Below are positions 32,811 through 45,900 of a stretch of 64,000 bases of DNA, one piece after another; position 1 is the first letter of the stretch; each line of letters begins with the position of its first letter. The notes under the pieces are model-generated. The model made no database searches, was not told the origin of the DNA, and was given only the letters and a program-made list of their open reading frames with translations. The stretch is taken from NCBI GenBank assembly GCA_000507305.1, contig DF239228.1, positions 62,001 to 126,000 on the forward strand. Direction: 5' to 3'. This stretch comes from Breviolum minutum Mf 1.05b.01 (taxonomy: Eukaryota > Sar > Dinophyceae > Suessiales > Symbiodiniaceae). A program made the translations under genes and the position numbers.

Positions 32811-34634
32811 ATGGAACCATATTGTCGGGAGCTGCTCCGCCGCTGCGATCCAGCTGCCCTGGTGCCGGAGCCTGTGTCTACGTCGCTTGCTTCAGCTTTG
32901 GATGCTGAAATGGGCCAGCACTTGCCTATCTTTGGAAGAGAAGTAGATTTTCGCGAACTTCTGCCATTGCATGAGAATTGCCACGCATGCGGGAGTGTGT
33001 TAAGCAGATGTACCTCCAAGGCTTCTGCCTCTGTCATAGTCCATACAACGGGGCTTGTCAGGAAGCAGCATGTCCCACTTCGCTGCCGGAAGCCTGCTTG
33101 CTCTGCGGCTGGTATGCTGCATTGGAACAACTATGTTGCAGGTAGTGGAAAGCATGTTTTCCTCGGGAAGCCTGGGCAGCTTCGTTGCTTCATGCTCTCC
33201 TCATCTTTTGGCTTTTCTGTTGCGTGGCTGAAACAATTCCATTTGCGTATGGTCCGGCAACACGCAACGTTTTTAGGTGAGAGCGAGGTTCTCTATGCCC
33301 TGGCTCGAGACACGGGCGATGAGCGTTTCTTGCCTGCTCGACTACGTCTGCTGATCAGCGAAGCTTGGACGAAGTGGCGCCTTTTGGTGCGAGCCTCCAG
33401 CTGTGGTATCCATGATGTTTTCCCATGCGATTTGAACGAAAAGACAGAGCAGCTCTTGGCACAGCATTGGCCTGCCTTTCAGGAAGCTTTTTCGAAGACG
33501 GCGGTGGGTGCAGCACGTGCAGCTCACATGCGCACTGATGTGGTTGTGCTAGATGGCAATGCCAAGAACCGCCGGGCCGTGTGTGCATCTTTGCTGTCCG
33601 GCAGCACGTACTCCCCCACCTTGATGAAGACGCTACGACATAGTTGCACTGGAACCCCAGCTTTGGGGAAATTGTTTTGCTGTAAGCACACTTCTGCTGC
33701 TGACTCTGTTTTGGCAGAGGACTGGTTTTCCTATTGTTGACCTCTAGCCATATTTTGAAAAGTGACATTTTCAAGAGTTTAAACTAGCTTCTGTCTGTGT
33801 TGCGCCTTGCAGGATGTTGAGCTGATCAACCACCGGTACAACAAGGATGGCAACATTGAAGTCCACCTGCAAAAGAAGCACGGAGCACAAAGGGATGCAT
33901 GGGTAGCGGAGGGGACTGTCAGTCAGGACCTTTTGGACAACTACTTCAACAGGGCTGGGGCTTCCAAGTTAGCTGCAAAATTGAACAAACGTCGCAGAGA
34001 GCCATACCACGCACAAAGAGGGTGGAGCTCAAGCAACTCTAGCCAAAAGCGCTGGCCTGCTGTGTGCCTGCCTGTCCAGCGGGCTTATCATCCACACACA
34101 GGAAGTTTTTGGAAGTGAATCTTTGAGCCAACGCTACATGTGCGTAGCTGCTATCAAAGCCTTGCTTCCTGAAATGCAAATTCTGATCCACGATGACGCA
34201 TGCCACCTACATAAGTATGCGCAGCGTCGCATGGAGGCTCGGGATGTTCTGTTCTGTACTCTTTTCTATTCGGCCTTTCTGTTGTATTTTCCCTCATGCT
34301 TCATTGACCCCATCTCTTTGTTCCTTTTTGGCAGGATTCAGCAGCAGCTGCTTCGATTTCTCCTCCAGCTCTGCGGTTCCTCTGCGACGCTTTTCACATG
34401 CAAGGTCATGTGGACAAGTGGTGCAAAAGGACATGTGATCCGAGACTGCCCCAGTACCAGGAGACATTGTCCGGGATTAGGACCAGCGTGTGTGAATTCA
34501 CTTTCACATGGTTATCTGCATACAAGCACCAAACGAAGCATATGAGTGAATTCGGATTCAAGTTTTTTCTCCAAGAAATGGCTTGGTCGCGAAATGAATG
34601 GATCCTCTCGCGAAGCGAAGAGCCAACCTTTTGA
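32811..34634 (+). CDS. KDZ-type transposase with N-terminal Cys clusters, three exons, one frameshift
   Basis: KDZ transposases (Kyakuja-Dileera-Zisupton) are DDE-type enzymes of eukaryotic DNA transposons that often carry CxC cysteine clusters. The N-terminal part has CHAC at residues 57-60, CRKPAC at 92-97, and VVLDGNAKNRRAVC near 243-256 followed by LGKLFCCKH. The catalytic-type part reads IHTQEVFGSESLS, then HDDACHLHKY (first acidic pair), CDAFHMQGHVDKWC, and RTSVCEFTFTWLSAYK with HMSEFGFKFFL at the end, which is the usual KDZ order. Exons are about 32811-33719, 33813-34242 and 34335-34634; introns of 93 and 92 bp begin GA and end AG. Within exon 2 the frame shifts by one base at about 34020 in a GGG run, so this copy is either broken or has a sequencing error. 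Met 32811 is preferred over 32745 because the extra 22 residues look noncoding. Confidence 0.75.
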
Positions 34635-34949
34635 CCACCGATTCTGCTATAGGCGGCAAATAGTGGGAGTCAACAATTTTTGTTGCTGTTGCCTTGAAGC
34701 CTTCCACGCTGTCACTCTTGATGCCATGAGTCGCCCCTTGTTTTTCCATTCGCATGTCAGTTAATCTTTTAATACAGATAGTCTGTACATAAAAACATTC
34801 TGCGACATTTGCCGGAAGTTTGAATGATGCCATTGCCATGGACTGGAGAGGCCACGGCAAAGCTTTTCACGATAGATGGTTCCCGACTATCAGTTTTGAT
34901 TTGGCTTCTGCACACGTGAGATCGGTTGCTTTGATAATCGCAAGCTTCT

Positions 34950-37888
34950 TTGTTAATTAACTCGCAGAAGGAACACATGGCACCCCTTGTTGCATTTTCT
35001 TTCACAAGTACCATCAACCTGTGCATTCATAGAGGCATTCCAAGCCAAGAGCTCATTGTGCATGTGATGTGTAAGATTTTCCAGGTGCATGGGACAGACA
35101 ATACAAAGCAGAAAGTTAAGATCTGTGACGCCATGAGCCGTGACGACGTTGAGCGACAGTACCTGCCTGCCATGAAGTGCATCTGGGAGGCCGTGGACAA
35201 GTTGTGGAAGCCTGCTGACGTGCTCACACCGTTAGGCCATCACTTTTGTCAGATGTGGGCTGTCCGTGCTGCCCACCCTGAATTCCCTTATGCGCTGCAC
35301 ATGCTGACCTGCATGTGCGCGCTTGTCAATGGAGCGCGTGTGGCCATTTTCCCTACTAGTGCCAGCCCTCTGGTGGCATTCTCGCTCAATGTGAATTATA
35401 GCCAGACACGCAAAAGCTCCATGACTGCGCATGCAGACCATGTCACACAAGAGCTAGACAAAGTTGTGGCTGAAAGGGTTGCAGATGCCATCCGGGAGGA
35501 ATGGGGCCAACTTCCTGACGAACAGAGAGGAAGTGGCAGGCTCGTCGGGCTTCTAAGTGCTGTTTGTCATTTCTTTAAACACATCGATTCCGCTACTCCT
35601 ATATTATACTTCACACTAATTACTTCAGGATCCGTTTTTCAAACATGTCTTAGAGGCACTGATGGGTTTTTTCTCAAACTCGTTTCTGATGCCAGGCCTC
35701 CAACTGCCAAACTGCGGTCTTGTGGCATAGCAAGTGCTACTCCAGAAGAATGGTTCCACAGATGTGCTGCTGATTTTGGACAGGTCACCAATGCGGCAAG
35801 ATTGCCGGAAGGACGGGATTGGCATGGGAGACAATGGCTCGGCATTCTAGGGAACCTCGATGAAGCTTACGATTTTCTCCTGAGCTTTGGGTTGCTTGAT
35901 GATGGGAGCAGGCCTGCCACGAAGTCCGGCAGCAAAATCAATCCGCACCAGAGTGCTTTGAACAAACTCCTTCAGTTTGGCTCTGCGGCCCGCGCCACCA
36001 AAACAGGCGGGACATATGGAGAAACAAGTCTGTCCGTGTCCTTAGGCGTGACAAGCAATTTGCACCCTCGGACATATGTGCCGATGGAACGTGGTGAGTG
36101 TGGCTCGCATCATGCGGCCACCAAGGAAAGGTTCCTTGTCTCTAGCGGCCGCCCAGTTCAACCTCATGAAGACCTGCCCTCGGATTTCGTGATGCCAGAA
36201 GGAGCTCCATCCGTGTTTGCATTGTAATAACGGTTTCATTCCAGCACCATGTGCATATTTATCCCGAGTAGCCACGTGTTTTCTCACTAGACTAGCCCAT
36301 AATATTCTCCTCCCATCCCATTCTCAGGAGAATCACCGCACAAATGGGTGCCCTTGAATGCAGAGCTGGCTGACATGCTTGGCCTGGCAAAGGAGGCTGC
36401 CTCTCTACAAGCAGCCCACGCTGAGTGGTTGGACACCTTTGGGAAAGAAAGCCCTCCGGCCGTCCAACCAACTCAAGATTTTGTTGGAGATTTCCTTCCG
36501 TCCGAGGAAGGCTACCCAGTTAGATTGTTGGATGGAAAGATGAGCCGGCTCCGATTTCGCAGAGACCCTCTTCAACCCACTGGCTTCTTGCCAGAATGGA
36601 GGGTGGCCAACAGATCTTTCCCGGTCCCTAACTCCTTCAGCTTGGAGAGTGCAGTGAGGAGGGTTACCTCCTACTTCTCTAACCCACAAGAAACTTTGGA
36701 GTTCACACCAGAAGCCACACAGTGGCACATGAGCTTCCAGGGAGGTCTCAATGTTCGATCCCATCTTTCACGGCGATACGGCAGGTGGGGCAAGGCTTGG
36801 CGCAGCGCCGTGGCAGGTTGGGATTCTGGCTGCGCTGCTGCTGGTGTATGAGATCTTCTGTGGCTACTACACTGCTGAGGTGCTTTCCAAAAAGGACCTG
36901 AAAGTCACTGCTTCGCATTTGCAGCGGGCTTTTTCTTTGCTGAAAGTTGCCTGGGGCCTAGTTTCCAGCTTGTGACATTCGATGGTTCAATGTCAACTTG
37001 CTTTTGAATTTTGGCCAAGATGATAGCGTTGTTTAAGAAAGTTTCACAGTGTAATTTTGCACAAAAGGCAATGGGCATTTTCATGTTTCGGCCACTGCCA
37101 AACGCATCCTGCAGCCGGTGTCACTAATAAGTTAAAGCCTTCATTAATCCTTGTTGCATTCGCGCACACCTCAGGTTCACAGCATCAAAGACATAGCCCT
37201 TGGTGAGGGGGGCAAAGTCGCAGAAGATACCGCAGACCAAGTTCCTCCGGCCACAGCTACAGTGGAGCAACTCCTTGGCTTCAGCCAACCACCCTGGCCA
37301 CGTGAGATCCCTGTTGATTCTTTTCCCCCGGAGGAAGCTGATCCCATTGAGTCGCCATCTCCCAATGAAGCTGATGTGCATGAAGGCGCGGAAGCTGAAG
37401 GTCCTGAAGCCGACCGCCCACCTGAAGAACCTCCGGCAGCCCCACCACGAGTGGAGCAACTTCTCACTTTGAAGGATGTCAAAGATCTAGAATATGGATT
37501 TGGAGCCAATGGTGTGACGGTCCAAAGATCTCTGCATGCGAGGCACTTGACCGACCGCTACATCATGAAGCAAACCCTTCTTGCTGGGACCACAACCATT
37601 CGCTACAAAGCAGTGACTGACAAGTTGCGCTCAGCCAGAGGCTCGGGCAGAAAAGCCTTGCCTAAAGAGAATTGGGTGGCTGCCGTCCAAGCAGGCTGCA
37701 ACATGTGCCCAATGTTGACGTTTCAAGGGGACACGGTGAACATCCACCCTATCCCCGAAGATCCCCAGGGGCGTGTGGGCTACCACAACAGCCTCATGAC
37801 TCTCTGTGGGCTGTCCTTGCGAGAATTGGTAGAAGCAATCAAAAGCAAGGCAGAAGGGCCTGCAACCAAGCGCCACAAACCTGCTTAA
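34950..37888 (+). CDS. Multi-exon protein resembling DUF3987, start uncertain
   Basis: Coding sequence begins by about 35120 (KVKICDAMSRDDVERQYLPA), and the first 50 codons of the open stretch may be intron or leader. The core PYALHMLTCMCALVNGARVA followed by NVNYSQTRKSSMT resembles the P-loop region of DUF3987 proteins, with the loop glycines lost. Later pieces are ATPEEWFHRCAADFGQV, then after an intron ESPHKWVPLNAELADMLGLA (about 36317 on). A one-base shift near 36768 joins FQGGLNVRSHLS to GARLGAAPWQVGILAALLLV. A last exon (about 37174-37888) has an acidic Pro-rich linker, a basic domain, and the C-terminus GPATKRHKPA that could be a nuclear signal. It follows the KDZ gene by about 0.3-0.5 kb on the same strand. 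Family assignment is tentative. Confidence 0.45.
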
Positions 37889-39469
37889 GCCTTGGATGCA
37901 GACGCCAGCCCATGAGAAAAACAGTGCAGCGGCGCCTGGTCATTCACTGAAAAGACATTGACCCGCATTTCAAGTTTGCACGCTTCGCCCATGTTTGGTC
38001 TTGAGTGTTGCCACATGTACATTGCACACTCGTCTAAGGTTCAGCATTTGCATATAGGCATGTTCCCTTCCATTGTGTCCATGCAAAACTGGCCTGCTCG
38101 AGATCGTTCCTTATCCATGCTCTCCCGCAAATGCTAGTATATATATATATATATGAGAGTCGTGCAGAAACCCATGGAAGGTTTTATATGATCGAGGTCC
38201 ACAGGCATAGATTTGAAACATCTGCGCGAAAGGTACCTTTCGAGAAAAGTACANGTGGCTACGTGCTGAATCTCTATTGGCCCGAACTCCATGTCTCAGC
38301 GTTGGCAACTCAAGCAACCATGCATTATCATACGGCGTCCTAAGTGTTGATGCACTAAAACACGCCAGCAAATCTGATGATGTCCGGATCAAGGCCTCAC
38401 TCAGGCAGCATTTACAGCACGCATCAATATGCATCAATAATTCCATTGATGCAAAATATATGTTTTGAAAATTGATTTTTTGAGATTTGGGCGAGCTCCT
38501 TGCGCCCCAAGCAGGATCAGCAAAGCCTGCCTCAGCTGAAACGTCAGGAACATTCTTTCCATGTCACTGGCCATCTTAGGATCATGCTCCCAATACACGG
38601 GGCCTTCCCTACCTTCTTTGGCACAAGTGCCTTGGCAGGGCAAGACTTTTCATGCACAAGACATCAAATTAATTCAAAATTCTGAATAATAATCAGGGGA
38701 GGACTACATTAGAAGGATGTATAAGGCATCATTAAGGGATCACCCAAACACCGAAAACCAAACGGAAGACAACTTTAGAGATTCTGTGTGCTGCAGCAGT
38801 AGGCCCGCCCCAAGAGCAGGGCTGATGGCCGAGTTCAAAGCGAAAACGTCTGCCTGCTTAAATGGCTACAGAAGATTACAGAAGCTTTTTCATGGCCCGC
38901 CTGGCCCAAATTTCAAAAAATAGGGTCCAATCAGTTTGAAAACACTCAACGAATCCGCGAAGTATTGGGTTACATGAACTGCCTCCAAGCTATCCTGCCG
39001 CTTGACATCGAGAACAGCAACTGCAAGAGCCTTGTGGACATGCACACAACTCATCAGCATGGTCTGCATCCAGAGTTTCTAGCCACGGTTTGTCAAGAGA
39101 TCACATCCCTCACTGACTAAGAAACGATCCATAAGGAAACGCCATCATCAAATTCTAGGTGCACTGGCCCAGAGACTGCCATCGCAGCTGGCGACCACAG
39201 AGTTGCAATGCAGCGGGTCGCAAAGCCCCTGCCAATGCACATCTTTTAGATGAAACAGACTGAAAAGCTCTCGGCCACCGCGCCTGCTGCCTCAAGACTT
39301 TCAGCAAGTAGCACGCATCGTCCCAACCTTGACCAAACACTTTGCATGGAAAGCACGTGGCGCGTGGCGCCAACATTTTCTGCGTCCACATCAGCAGGAA
39401 AGAACATAGTTTTATGAATTTCCCAGGCCAGCAGAAGCTGGAAATTGCAAAATAATTATTTTAGGATCT
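37889..39469. other. No gene recognised
   Basis: This contains a TA dinucleotide run at about 38139-38154 and an undetermined base at 38252. Open frames are short and featureless. Confidence 0.45.
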
Positions 39470-39945
39470 TTTTGGCATTTGTTTTGCATTTTTGAACAAT
39501 TCAGGGTTGGCATTTGGCATTTGTTTGGCATTTTTTTTAGCATTTTTTTGGTGTTTTTTTGGCATTTGTTTAGCATTTGGCATTGTTTAGGCATTTTTTT
39601 GGCATTTTTTTTGGTATTTTTTTTGGCATTTTTTCAGCACGTGGCATTTTTTTGGCATTTGTTTGGCATTTTTTCAGCACGTGGCATTTTTTTGGCATTT
39701 TTTTAGCATTTTTTTGGCATTTTGCATTGTTTAGGCATTTGTTTGGCATTTTTTTGGCATTTGGCAGTTTTCGGCATTTGTTTGGTGTTGTTTTGGCATT
39801 TTTTTGCATTTTTTTTGCATTTTTTTAGCATTTGGCATTTTTTAAGCATTTGGCAAAAAAAACATCAAAAAATGCCATGACCAATTCCAAATGCCAAAAA
39901 AATGCCAACGGGCAATCCCAAAAAAATCACCAAAAAATGCCACAA
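39470..39945. repeat. TTTTTGGCA array followed by its inverted form
   Basis: From about 39470 to 39855 the plus strand repeats GGCA plus a T run with a period of about 9-13 bp. It includes a doubled block, CAGCACGTGGCATTTTTTTGG, starting near 39635 and 39676. From about 39856 to 39945 the orientation flips to TGCC plus A runs. The two halves are complementary and could fold into a long hairpin. Frames through the array give repetitive Phe/Trp-rich or Lys-rich peptides and are not genes. Confidence 0.85.
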
Positions 39946-42900
39946 ATAAATATTTTGACCACCCTCAGAGTCTGCTGGTAAGAAAGTCATAAACATAGTT
40001 TCATGAGGCTTCATGTTGGTAGAATGTTATGTCGTATGGCTAGTGTAGTGATAGTCGGCAAGCAGCATCTGTGATTTACGTTCATTTTTCATCTACGAAG
40101 CACGGCATGCGAATACTTGCAATTGCCCCGTAGTTGCAAAGGCCCCTCTGGAAGTTCCTCAGTTGGTCTCTTGAATATGCGCGGGCAAAGGCTGAAAATG
40201 CCTATAGAAATCCTGGAAATAGCAAAACGAAAAGTTGCTCTAAAGTTGCATGCCCGAGCTTCCTGCATAGCTCAGTCATCTCTCTTCCTTGACCTTTGCC
40301 ATCCTTTGCCTTTGCCTTGCGAAAAGCCCTCCAGCTGCCTTCGCTCATTCATCCCCTTGCCCTTGCTTTTGCCCTTGCACGCAGGGTGGCTCGTACTTGA
40401 AAGTTGAAAGTAAACACTGCTGATCCAGATTTCACTCATGTTGGTCCGATCTCTCCTTACCGAATGCCCACAAGTCTTTCTCTTACTAATTGACAGGGCC
40501 TTGTCAGCATTCCTGTCTTCAAGCATTGGCGGCGATTGAAACTCTTCAAAGGTCAGCTCGCATAAGCCCCACCTCAAGGCTTGTGAAACTGTGCAAATGT
40601 GGGCAATGTGGGCTGCTCCGGGTCCACATGTGTGGGAAGGAAATCACATGAAAGGTGGTCAGCAATTGTTGCTTGGAGCCAACCCCTACAGATGGAACCA
40701 CTTTTTCATGTGATGAAAAATTCTTCCATCCCGAGATCATAGCAGCTACCACGCAAAAGTTTTTGCAATTTATATCGCATGTAACATCTTCAGAAACCGT
40801 GTAACCTACACTGATTGCCAGGCGGCATTGGGTGAACTTGTGTACGTTATTCATTGCATCAAAACCCACGTTAGACCCCAGTTTTGTGATCATGGGGACC
40901 TTTGCCGACAAGTACATGATGTTGTTGTAAAAAAATAATGCATGATCATACCTGATCAAAACTGCCAAAGTGAAAGCATTGGATGAGCCCAAAACCTAAA
41001 CCCTGAAAACAGGTGGCGGAGTGTTGCTAATGCTGAGGTTGTTCATCAAGCCAAAAGAAAAACGTGATTACATGTGATCACAGGAGACTGGTGACTCAAA
41101 CTTGCGAATTCCACAGTGACATTCAAAATAAGAGAAACTCACTAAAGGAAATCATGATGTTTCAAGTTGCAGCAGCTTGGCGAGCTGCACAAGTAATAGC
41201 ACAAAGAATCTCAAACGACACAGTACCAACTATGCATGGTACGGATGTGGTGTCAAACTCGGGGTTGGTCTTGTGGCCACACGTGCTTACGGAAAGGCAA
41301 TGTTCGTTATGTAAATTCAACAGCCTTTACCTGCATCGGCTAGGCCAATGGGCCAACACGGTGCAATGGGATCTTCCCCAACACGAAAGTACCAACATAT
41401 TCAAACTGCCAGAGCTGCTACTTGGATTCTCAGGGATCAAAGTCCCGAGGCTGATTTTCAATACTAGGTATAGTTAAGTGGACCTCCAAGCATCTCGGTG
41501 CTTATTTATTTCATGGTGATCATAAACCTCATGTGAGTGTCAGCGTTCATTTACGAGGAATGGGTACAATGGAAAAGTTGCTGGTTTCAAAGCACAGGGG
41601 TAGCTCCCTGAACAGCAACAAATCGAAATGTATTGCCACCGGTGTGTATCTCCCATATCCCAAAAAAAAAAGTTCACCCATTCCGAAATTGAAGTGATTT
41701 GAACTCCACCATCCAAGTTAACGTTGATCCAAGTCCTTGATCATTGCAAACGATCCAAGGCCGCTTTGCATGATTGTTTTTAGCTAATTAATTATTCTTC
41801 CATATTCTTACCATTACTTAATGCACATCCCAACTGTATCATATAGTGTTCTTATGACATTCGTTGCCTGGGAGTCAAGGTGTCAACACCACGCGAACAA
41901 CGGAGGTGGATTTTCAAATGTTTCCACGAAGCGGCGAAATGATGGAGATACGACCTTTGCTGGACTGCTGCTCCCGTGGCACTGCATTGATGCCATGCCT
42001 CATGGCTCACAGACGACCGGACCGAAGAATACCCGACGCTGGCGAGGGAGGGCAAAAACAATGGGCAGGAGGGATCAGGAGGGTGGATAATTGCAAAGCA
42101 TCTGCAGGCGAAGTATGGACATGGGAAATTGTTGTACGGGTGCAATCTATTTCTATTGAAAAACATTAGACTGAAATCCAGAGAAAGGTCTGAGAACAAT
42201 CTACTCAAGCCAAACAGAAATCTAATATGTTCTCATCGCATCTAATCGCTCTACTAGTTGCAGTAGCCGTAGCAGTAGACGCAGCAGCAGCAGTATTAGT
42301 GGTTGTGACGGTAGTGGCCCTCAACCCTGCTGAGGCGTAGTAGTTGCAGTAGTAGTAGCAGCAGCAGCAGCAGCAGCTGCTAGCAGTAGCAGTAGCAGCA
42401 GTAGGAGGAAGCAGTCATGGTGGCAGTGGTAAGATAACAAACGGCAAACCATACCGGACTGGACCCGCGCAAACGGGACATGACGGGACACAATAGCTGG
42501 ATGACTGTGTGAAATGCTCCGGAGCCGTCTCCCCTTCCGCAAGTCTCCCAGGTTCTCACTGTCACTGACATACCCATTTAATATCAAGACCGGTACATTT
42601 ACACAAGGCTTTCAGTGGAACGTGGGCTTCAAAGTGCCTTTCTCTATTAAATCCGGAGTAAAAATCTTTTAAGACATGTTCTCATGTTGAACCACCACCT
42701 CAAATGATGATATATCACCCGAGATGCTGCCAGCGGATGTTGACGTCACGGCCGAAGAAGAATAACATCCCATTGGTCTGTGGGAAGTATAGCAAAGAGC
42801 CAGATGCCACGTGCTTAAATGCAAGTTCCCGTGAAGCCCCGAAGGACACACCAACCGTACCTTGGCTGATAATGCGTGCCAGCTTAAAGATGCACAAACA

Positions 42901-45900
42901 CTCCTGAAAGCAAGCACCTTCCCAAAGCAGGTGCCACATGAACATGTCTGCACAGGTTTGAACAAATGTCTGTTTATCTATTATTGACATGATTTTAATA
43001 GGCAAGTGGCAGTTTTGCTTCTTAGCCATGCTTGGATTGAATGCTGCAGAGTCGTGGTGGAAGGGCTTCCAATCAGAGCTGTCCCGGTACCAATTGAATC
43101 CTGCAAATGCGAATAGCTTCTACATAACAGTTTGAAATAGGATTCGAGTTCCTTCGATCCCCTCTTTGATTGTCTGTTTCTCATCTCGCTCATCCAACAG
43201 TTCGATTCATTTACATGAACTTCACAGGCAAGTGGCGCGTGCCAAGGTGTCCATCTGTAGCGATACTGAAACGATCACATATCTGGCTCAAGACCTGGCC
43301 AAGCTGATGTTTTTGTTTACGGTGAGATGGGACATGGACAAACTTGTCTTTGCCTCTGTGAGTGAATGTAATACAATGCTATAATACTATAACTATCCAA
43401 AAGTATCCTGAATTCATGACATGCCGCCTGTCACCAGAAGGAAACTATTACCAATCGCATGACAAAAAAGGGGAAACTGATGGAAACTGTATGGGAAGTT
43501 GCCGTTGGAGATAAGCGCCCTGGCCATGATCCCACAACAAGGAAACGGATCCTACGGCCTCCCGAAAGGTTTTCGAGCAGTTGGGATTCTTTGTCAGGAG
43601 GTGGGCGCCTTGCTCAAGGCGAAGCAGCTTCAGGAGCTTTCTTTGAATTTGTTGTTCTAATAAAGAGCTGCAAATGTGCATCAAATTTCATTCACATTTC
43701 TTGTTTATGAATGTTACCTCACCTTCGTGCCATGAATCCCAAGTTGACTGCTCGCTCTCGCTTTGGGCTGCCTGGGTGCCATTGGATGGTGCTTTGGGTT
43801 CTGAGTCAGTTTTGGGCTGACAAATGGAGATGTTTTGCTCAAAAATCCCACCAGTGGAGACTACAAATTGGTGAAAGACCTGAGTCGATAGCTCAAACGA
43901 CCTGTGAAAAAGAGGGATAGTCGATTCTGTACAGCATATTGGCTGCAGAACCATAGAAATGCGTACACATCTTTTTTGCTAATGCTTGACCCATTTCCGA
44001 CCTATGTAAATGTTGTGCATCGTATCAAGTAATTATACATTGTCTGTTGTTCTCCTAAAACCATTTGCATAGGAACTGCAGTATTGGTATAGTAGAGTCG
44101 CATCAATCGCAAATTCATGTATATCATATCCCTCTATATATATCTAGTATATTTATACTATATATAATATCATATACATGTAAATGTTGGATTATCATTA
44201 TCATGTATGTATATAGTTATACTGAGGCTCTACATCATACATCACAGGAATTTATACCAGCTCAAACCTGCTACCGAGATGCCCGGATTTCCTTCAGAAG
44301 CGTGTAGTATGAATCCCAATCTTCGGCTCTGCATGCGAACTCTGGAATGACGATGACATCATCGTGACCTGATCTGTGCAATCCAGTAGGACAGAGGATT
44401 TTATCATATATACTTTTTACCTAACACTCCGAACGGCACAATAGAAAGCGCCTTCAACAAATGCAACATCTGAAAGTGTATGAAACCTTCAAGCGGCTTG
44501 TCCCAAATTGTTTGACGACTTGCGAGGCAGTGAGATGGATGCGTTACTTCATGTTACTTCTATAGGATTCTCGTCTACCTTTTGATGTTCCTGGAGTCTG
44601 AATGTTGGATAATCGGATAGGGTGCCGGACTGATCTGTCCCAAACTAGCAGTTGGACGCAACACACGGATGCGCATGGCTGGACGATGGAGAGGATCCCG
44701 CAGCTCCAGAGACGTCGGAATCTGATGAAAAACCAAAACTGCACAACTGTGTGACACATGGTTCTGGCCAGTTCATGACGTCATTTCGGGGATGGAAGCA
44801 TCATGGGTGTTAGTGTTAAGAGTGTGTTCAGCTAAGTGCAAGCCAGACGCGTGTCCGCGTAGACTATGAAAGTGATTTAAAAAAATGTCCCAGTAAATTG
44901 CTATGACGGGGTATGACATGTTCATATTATGATCCACACACCTACAATGATTGAGTAGTACACATGTTGTAAATTTCGAAGGCCTCATTTGGCTTCAACC
45001 CGGCTCGCCGGCTCCTGGCATGGCGAGTGTCGGTTCGATGGGTACTGCCAAGAGGATTTACAGAAAGCTCCTGCTCCATCTCTTTTGCAATGCAGCTGGT
45101 GTTGCGAGCATGATGATAGACAGAACTGGTTCTGCTGGAGAGACACGAGTGCAGTGGTATCCTGCATGTCAGCTGACGAAATGAAAACTGTCAAATACTG
45201 CCGCACATCATCCTCACAAGACTGGGCACCCGGCTGGCAAGAGCAGCAGAACCGAAGACGTGCAAGGAACCTGAGTTCAGTCATTAACAAGTCGACTACT
45301 AATAGGGAAGCTCGCAACCAAATGTTCAACCCCTACAACCAACCTGTGACTCTCCAGGCATTCATGCATTTTCAACTGGAATCCCCCCCAAAAAAAACTT
45401 GACTTCACATATCTCGAGAGATCCGCTGCCTCCGGGTCACCGTTCACACACTTTACAGCGATTAAGTCCTCTCGCTTCCCAGGGCGTTGAAATTGGAGCT
45501 CGCAGCTGCTGCCGAAAACGGCGTGCCTTCAAGTCCCGAAGTGATCCAGTCACATTTTGAAAAAACTCTTGAAACCTTCTGTCGCTCTTTTCTTGATCCA
45601 GTTTACAACCTGAACTGAAACAATTTTGTGTGAAGCTGCTGATGTGCCGGATAGAAAACCGCCACATTACGTAAAGAATTTATACCCATGGATGTTACAT
45701 GGGGGCAGATTCCTGGGCAGAGGTGCTTCTATCTGCCTACGGTTCAAGAATAGACTGCCCATCTGATGCCCATGCATGTCATGAATTGACCTGATACATT
45801 CCAAACTTTGCCAAAAAGTGTCCTTGATACTTGTGCAAATGGCCAAGGCACACTGCACACGCAAAGTCTCCGGAAGCCATCACAGCATCATAGTCAGATG

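Noticed and set aside
39412-39828. Frames encoding Phe/Gly/Ile-rich or Lys/Asn/Pro-rich repeats
   Set aside because: Products of the GGCA-T(n) array and its complement.
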